64,000 nt of DNA from Epithemia pelagica (lineage: Eukaryota > Bacillariophyta > Bacillariophyceae > Surirellales > Surirellaceae): the NCBI GenBank assembly GCA_946965045.2, contig OX337232.1, positions 1,736,001 through 1,800,000 on the forward strand, given 5' to 3'. The translations under genes and the position numbers were made by a program. Of this stretch, positions 60,701 through 64,000 are shown in pieces. Below the pieces are notes generated by a model that was not told the DNA's origin, searched no databases, and saw nothing but the letters and a program-made list of their open reading frames with translations. Each line of letters starts with the position of its first letter. Positions within the stretch are counted from its first letter, which is position 1.

Positions 60701-61190
60701 CGACGCTGACTCAGAAGCAAGCTCTGAAGATTTGTATGAGTTTGATGTTTACGAGCGAGAAGGATTCGATAAAATCATGGAGACCGTTGCTGGAAACGCA
60801 GAGGCCCATGAATTTGCGCAACACATATGTAACTACCTCGAAATATTCGAGAAACTCACACCTGGTCGCGAGAAGGTTGGATACCTCATCTGTGACCAGA
60901 AAACCCTTGAGCGTTTTGGAAACCGTCGCTTCCAGAGCATCGCTGCCGGATTCCTGTCTGAACAGGAACTCAATGAAACTGTGAGTGATATGCATGCTCA
61001 GTTGCTTGTTCTCTCGGCCAAAACTACGTATTCCAATGACAGGGCTGTTACTCGGACCTTCCCGCACAGCATTGATTCTGTGAGGGCGATAGAAATATCT
61101 GCGTCTATTCTGCGACGCCATCCTGCTGTCTCGCTGTTCGTGATCAGATTAAAAGATTCTTCAAGACCAGCACTTGAATCAAGCACGTAA
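57729..61190 (+). CDS. Two-pore-channel-like voltage-gated cation channel
   Basis: 1153 aa, single exon. Two six-helix ion-transport domains are visible, at about residues 375-610 and 690-935. The first pore region reads SLFELSTTVVNPSIWMP and the second FNSYAEGLVTMFQVLVVNDW, both in the style of two-pore channels (TPC), which conduct Ca2+ and/or Na+ across vacuolar or endolysosomal membranes. Between the domains is a helical linker with VEIVDPTDQRTVDFGTF, resembling a worn EF-hand as in plant TPC1. The second voltage-sensor S4 is RALDMVRIMRFFQIFRDVVR. The long N-terminus (about 370 residues) and the C-terminus are polar and probably cytosolic. It is larger than plant TPC1 (about 730 aa). Selectivity and membrane are unknown. 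It sits among the A/B/C paralogues. Confidence 0.87.
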   Translation: MTFFRGKSAASHERDPKGYGSRSQKALKATEATRASRRSRNSDAMSVNERFHDEHSPITTDEADEIVDDSKIAGVGPLMEYSDTSEEQDPIRRRHKPSSSKNGLRKQLSTESMRVVRFNSSFSDDEEDVLRSADRIQPPNMHESIPPPPPPDIRTSSNINHRHHSNSSSSQPIDNSQSHSLVQQNQPKRKTHRKQHIHPSKSPDWMTQLAYSFRSPSPLTTNRKQLQASSSNLSSSNNIEYPPGITKDMFPSAFTDSMPPNGVKLDADTLDTIRTSNASVVSENQPERPSKKDSDLSFQASEASPLLGDSFLPSFASVRSTDTPSRRRLNATQNYVALAASFLRDYEGGRAPTLSTDLDDVTDRQLRLYEYKFGGYSFQASIILASIAIFASSMLEGFDVPQEYKLYLTALNLIGSSVFMVDIWFRSQLRGNPDQTQHTRTSRSERLVKPVILFAIILAVENIARVIVTPDNDIVLFSSLFKPLVLFYTSSKARDALEALRRIIRIVVRVLAMELLLILMFAAVACRLFREFNNFVDLSTAWLSLFELSTTVVNPSIWMPIYQNSPYAAIFFMSFIVISVFYLHSLVLSVVFSTYIQAASEIHERASGDREDSIQMAFVALQRKERRNVVDVDLLRETLRILRPHYNAMKINALVEIVDPTDQRTVDFGTFRTKIRQALNASIRTARSATVLSTLVELVAVVVAVFNFAYVIMVSSRFHASWFINVQETVGSVITVIAGFELLIRFNPLRIPDFTPLTRLNATFDGLALIACITSLVGIVFYAAGYDHAIEYILIGRALDMVRIMRFFQIFRDVVRRSSDVLPALAGPVILVVTTLHIFVYLGMALWGGAVEVGQHFGEITYLYDLNNFNSYAEGLVTMFQVLVVNDWHAIAEVFLFAERCASPFIVYPVFILGNMIGVSIMLNVMTAFFVETFVTKLDDGANNQAEGTTTVQKDRDFNILTEGKKSVRRVATKPDRSQTDENHVSIDGGADADSEASSEDLYEFDVYEREGFDKIMETVAGNAEAHEFAQHICNYLEIFEKLTPGREKVGYLICDQKTLERFGNRRFQSIAAGFLSEQELNETVSDMHAQLLVLSAKTTYSNDRAVTRTFPHSIDSVRAIEISASILRRHPAVSLFVIRLKDSSRPALESST

Positions 61191-62098
61191 ATGGTGATAG
61201 GAATCTATCGTCTTTAAGTTGAATGTGAATAACCCAAATCACGATTATGTGAAGTGCTGCTGTCGTACTGAAATGAGGAGAATTTAGGAGATGAAAATAG
61301 AAACGGGATCTGTTCCAAGTCAACCTGAGATTTCGCTTTACTGCCTGTCTGATTTCTGGGATCCTTGTGCTTGGTGTAAAGTGTCACCGTAGGAGTTACT
61401 CCCAGCGGGATTGTTTCGGAGGTAGAATTACCCTCATATCTACCCCTTCTGGGGAGTAACGTAGGAGTGCATCGCTCGTCATCTACTCCTCATCTCACAG
61501 GCAAAATCACACGGCGCATACTCCCTACAAAATGCACTTGTACCCAAAGACACAGACGATGCAGAAAAAACTATGCATCGAATCAGATATACACCTTGGG
61601 AACCTTGAACATGGATACTAGCTGAACGATTGGTTTCTTCTGTTGTGGTAGCCTATGTTCATCTTGGTTAAGTTGAGCGCTAGCGCCCCAAACCAGTTCA
61701 TGAATACGTCGTCGAAGTTTCTGTGACAGTGACGGATACGAAAATACGAAGAGTGTCCCCGGACCCCGGACAAGAAGCATCGCGCTATCGACTTCGTGAT
61801 CTTCGACTAATACAAAGCTACACGTACCATCAAAACCTTACACAATATAATATTCAACTTCACGCGTCGATCAGTTGCACATTGATAGTCACCTCGCCTC
61901 GAACGACAACAACGGGACAATTTTGTGAACAAACAAGTACTAATAATTTCTAATGAAAATCAACCTACACAGACGAGTTCCCCTGTGGTGAAAAAGGGGG
62001 GATGAAGAGTTAGTTTCTCAATTGCTTGTTTCCCATTTAGCAAGCGTACGAAAACGCCATCACGTACCAAGTCGGCTGACATGTCAGCATAACTCATC
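61191..62098. other. Convergent intergenic region, no gene seen
   Basis: About 0.9 kb between the convergent stops of the channel and paralogue C. A small inverted repeat (GGAGTTACTCCC near 61390, GGGGAGTAACG near 61450) is present; otherwise nothing recognised. Confidence 0.5.
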
Positions 62099-64000
62099 CT
62101 AGGGTAAACGAAGGCGTCCACTGTCACCTTCATCTCGACCATCGTAGTCTCCCCAGGGTAAGTCAACCTCGTGCCATCCATTTGAATTGAACGTTAGAAT
62201 GTTGGACAAAGTGACGTATGCAAATCTCGCAGGATACCTGCGGATCTTCTCCACCGGGGCGACATGCGTTGAAGCTGTTGCTCCCGTATCAACTTCTGTA
62301 ATAAAGAAGTTCCCTTCTTTAACCTCCAATCGGATCTGGGGAACATCACGACAAATGCTCTCATAAACCGTGCTTTTGAAGTAGGTGGGAACCCAGAATG
62401 GAGCAGCATGAACACCGCTTTGCTCTGTGATTCTCGCCCCCGGCAATGCTGGAGAACACATTATGTTGTACGGTGTCATGGACGATTCCCATCCACGAAC
62501 AAGGTATACCATAGATGTGACCATACATCCGAAGAATAGTGTACGGGCAAGGAAAATGATAGTCGCCCATGTTACGCTGTTCTTCCTTTCGACAGCAAGC
62601 CTCAAGCGCACCATCTCTTCGTACTGAGAGCCAAGAACATCATTCATTTTCCTGAACAAAGAGTCCTCTGGACGATACACGGTCGTGGTTTTTCGATCCT
62701 TTGATCTGGAGTTGGCTTCTTTTTCGCTGGCGATCTCTGACAACACTGCGTTTGACTGTGCATCAAGGAAGCCAAAAATACCACGAAGCTGAGTGAGCTT
62801 ACCAAGCATAGTTCGTGCACTTATCGAGTTCGTCGTCTTCATGTCTTCGGAGCCTCGAGAACTCGTTTGAGATGGGTCCGTAGCCATCTCACCTGCCGTG
62901 GATCGGAGATTGCTTAGGCCTGTTTCTGCGAGCCTTAGCCGCGTTTCCAACTCCTCAACACCGCCACACCCATGCTCCTTTAATTTGGTAACTTTTGAAC
63001 GGACAAGCTGAGCCTGAACTTCCTGAAGTCGGATGAGCTCCAAAAGACAGGCAGATGTGTTCGATCTCTCTTCCAGAACCTCCTGGCGATCAACCGTCTT
63101 CAGACACTCATCCTCGGAACTTTCGGACACATCAGACTTTTCGGGTGTAACAGAATTCACCTGTGCTTGAAGAAAGCCGATGAGACCACGCAACTGTTTC
63201 AATTTCGCTTCACCAGCGTTTGCGTTGGGGTTTTGCGGTCCTTCAAACTCCGAGCGAAGTGTACTAAGCGCAGACCCTGCTAGCTTTAGCCTTGTTTCCA
63301 TTTCCTCCACCCCAATGCTACTGTTCTTCAGATTATTGACCTTTGATTGGACAAGCTCTGCTTCCTCTTGAACAACGATGATCTCTGCCAAAACAGATGC
63401 AGCTCGCTTTTTCTCTTGGTCCAACACTTCGTCGTCCGGCATAGCAGCGTTGACCTGCGCTGAAAGAAAACCAATAATTCCTCTTAGCTGGTTCACCTTT
63501 GAATCCCTTTGGGCAACATGCGCGGGAGTAATTGCATTGGCATCGGTTACATCCCCTTTTCCTTCAATTGCACGAACAATGCCCTCGAACTCATCTCTAA
63601 TCTCTGAAAGGGCGGTATCGGCGAGTCGAAATCGTGTCTCCATCTCTTTGATTCCGTCGCCTTTTCGCGCTTTTAATTCAGAGAGTTTTCCCCGCACCGG
63701 TTGGGTTTCCTCTTGTAGACTAACAATTTTCGACAAGCACTCTCGTATTTTACTTTTCTCGTTCTCTGTCAGGGAGCACACTTCTGACTTCTTCTTGGGT
63801 GCGGCGTCATCTGATACCGCAGCGTCCAATTGTGCTCTTAGGAAGCAAATGATCCCTCGGAGCCTGTTTACCTTCGCAAGATTATTCCGTGTATTGGAGA
63901 CTTGCACAGGTTCATCGACATTTTGAGATTGTGTACGTCCCTTTTCGACACTCTCCTCACATTCTAGGCGAAGATCTCGCAACGCAACTTCAGCAAGCCT
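62099..64000 (-). CDS. Repeat-bearing coiled-coil membrane protein, paralogue C (5' end outside the window)
   Basis: The frame is open to the window edge and has no ATG near it, so the N-terminus lies beyond 64000; 633 codons are visible. Four copies of a unit of about 100-135 residues are seen, each with METRLRLAxxALSxLR-like and KxxQLRGIIGFLxAQ-like segments (cores near 63860, 63485, 63195 and 62790). A membrane span (ATIIFLARTLFFGCMVTSMV) follows, then the C-terminal domain: CSPALPGARITE, APFWVPTYFKS, CRDVPQIRLEVKEGNFFIT and a late DLPWGDYDG. This is the A/B domain in diverged form, with Phe-Trp for Trp-Trp. The repeats are rich in Leu, Glu and Arg, and likely helical bundles or coiled coils. 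No function assigned. Confidence 0.8.
   Translation of the reverse strand, partial: RLAEVALRDLRLECEESVEKGRTQSQNVDEPVQVSNTRNNLAKVNRLRGIICFLRAQLDAAVSDDAAPKKKSEVCSLTENEKSKIRECLSKIVSLQEETQPVRGKLSELKARKGDGIKEMETRFRLADTALSEIRDEFEGIVRAIEGKGDVTDANAITPAHVAQRDSKVNQLRGIIGFLSAQVNAAMPDDEVLDQEKKRAASVLAEIIVVQEEAELVQSKVNNLKNSSIGVEEMETRLKLAGSALSTLRSEFEGPQNPNANAGEAKLKQLRGLIGFLQAQVNSVTPEKSDVSESSEDECLKTVDRQEVLEERSNTSACLLELIRLQEVQAQLVRSKVTKLKEHGCGGVEELETRLRLAETGLSNLRSTAGEMATDPSQTSSRGSEDMKTTNSISARTMLGKLTQLRGIFGFLDAQSNAVLSEIASEKEANSRSKDRKTTTVYRPEDSLFRKMNDVLGSQYEEMVRLRLAVERKNSVTWATIIFLARTLFFGCMVTSMVYLVRGWESSMTPYNIMCSPALPGARITEQSGVHAAPFWVPTYFKSTVYESICRDVPQIRLEVKEGNFFITEVDTGATASTHVAPVEKIRRYPARFAYVTLSNILTFNSNGWHEVDLPWGDYDGRDEGDSGRLRLP

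Overview
The window is nuclear DNA from a eukaryotic alga, very probably a diatom. The evidence is short GT-AG introns of about 50 to 115 bp in otherwise compact genes, several proteins whose N-termini look like the bipartite signal of secondary plastids (signal peptide followed by an aromatic residue at the cleavage site), a stramenopile-type DUF6824 protein, an N-terminally extended alternative oxidase, and a tyrosine-recombinase (DIRS-like) retroelement. Species cannot be named from the sequence. There is no operon logic: genes alternate strands and several pairs share short divergent promoters.

Region 1 (1-31265) is gene-dense. In order it holds: an alternative oxidase with an EF-hand (+), UDP-sulfoquinovose synthase SQD1 (-), TRAPP subunit 5 (+), an unknown disordered protein (-), a metaxin/FAXC-like GST-fold protein interrupted by one in-frame TGA (+), a mitochondrial inner-membrane-peptidase-like S26 protease (-), an SGNH-like type II membrane protein (+), a K+-dependent H+-pyrophosphatase whose start codon appears to be a whole coding exon (-), an S49/SppA protease (+), DPM3 (-), a large acidic unknown (+), an MgtE-type Mg2+ transporter (-), a plastid-type GST broken by an assembly gap (+), an Omp85 (-), a YacP/Rae1-like NYN protein (+), an unknown (-), a TA-flanked MITE and a CRAL-TRIO protein (+).

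Region 2 (about 31291-43822) is a 12.5 kb repeat island. It holds a DIRS-like retrotransposon on the minus strand (35918-43673: Gag with a CCCH finger, small ORF, RT-RNase H, frameshifted tyrosine recombinase, split direct repeats), a 1.37 kb element with 87-bp inverted ends, two copies of an 11-bp minisatellite, a 184-bp fold-back, and a fragment related to the DIRS 3' region. The island is bounded by two inverted copies of a short TA-ended motif.

Region 3 (44077-64000) returns to genes: a dihydropteridine-reductase-like SDR (+), an HSL-type esterase (-), a class I cyclic-nucleotide phosphodiesterase with a large insertion (+), long-form RNase Z (-) and a DUF6824 protein (+). These are followed by three diverged members of an unrecognised family: coiled coil, one membrane span, and a Cys-containing C-terminal domain. 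Two are head to head and the third runs off the right edge. A two-pore-channel-like cation channel (+) lies among them. This cluster is the best candidate for something undescribed.

Functionally, SQD1, Omp85, GST, MgtE, S49 and possibly the NYN protein point to the plastid. The alternative oxidase, the S26 protease and possibly the reductase point to mitochondria. DPM3 and TRAPPC5 serve the secretory pathway. Exon borders were chosen by reading frame, splice consensus and family alignment from memory; no transcript data were available.
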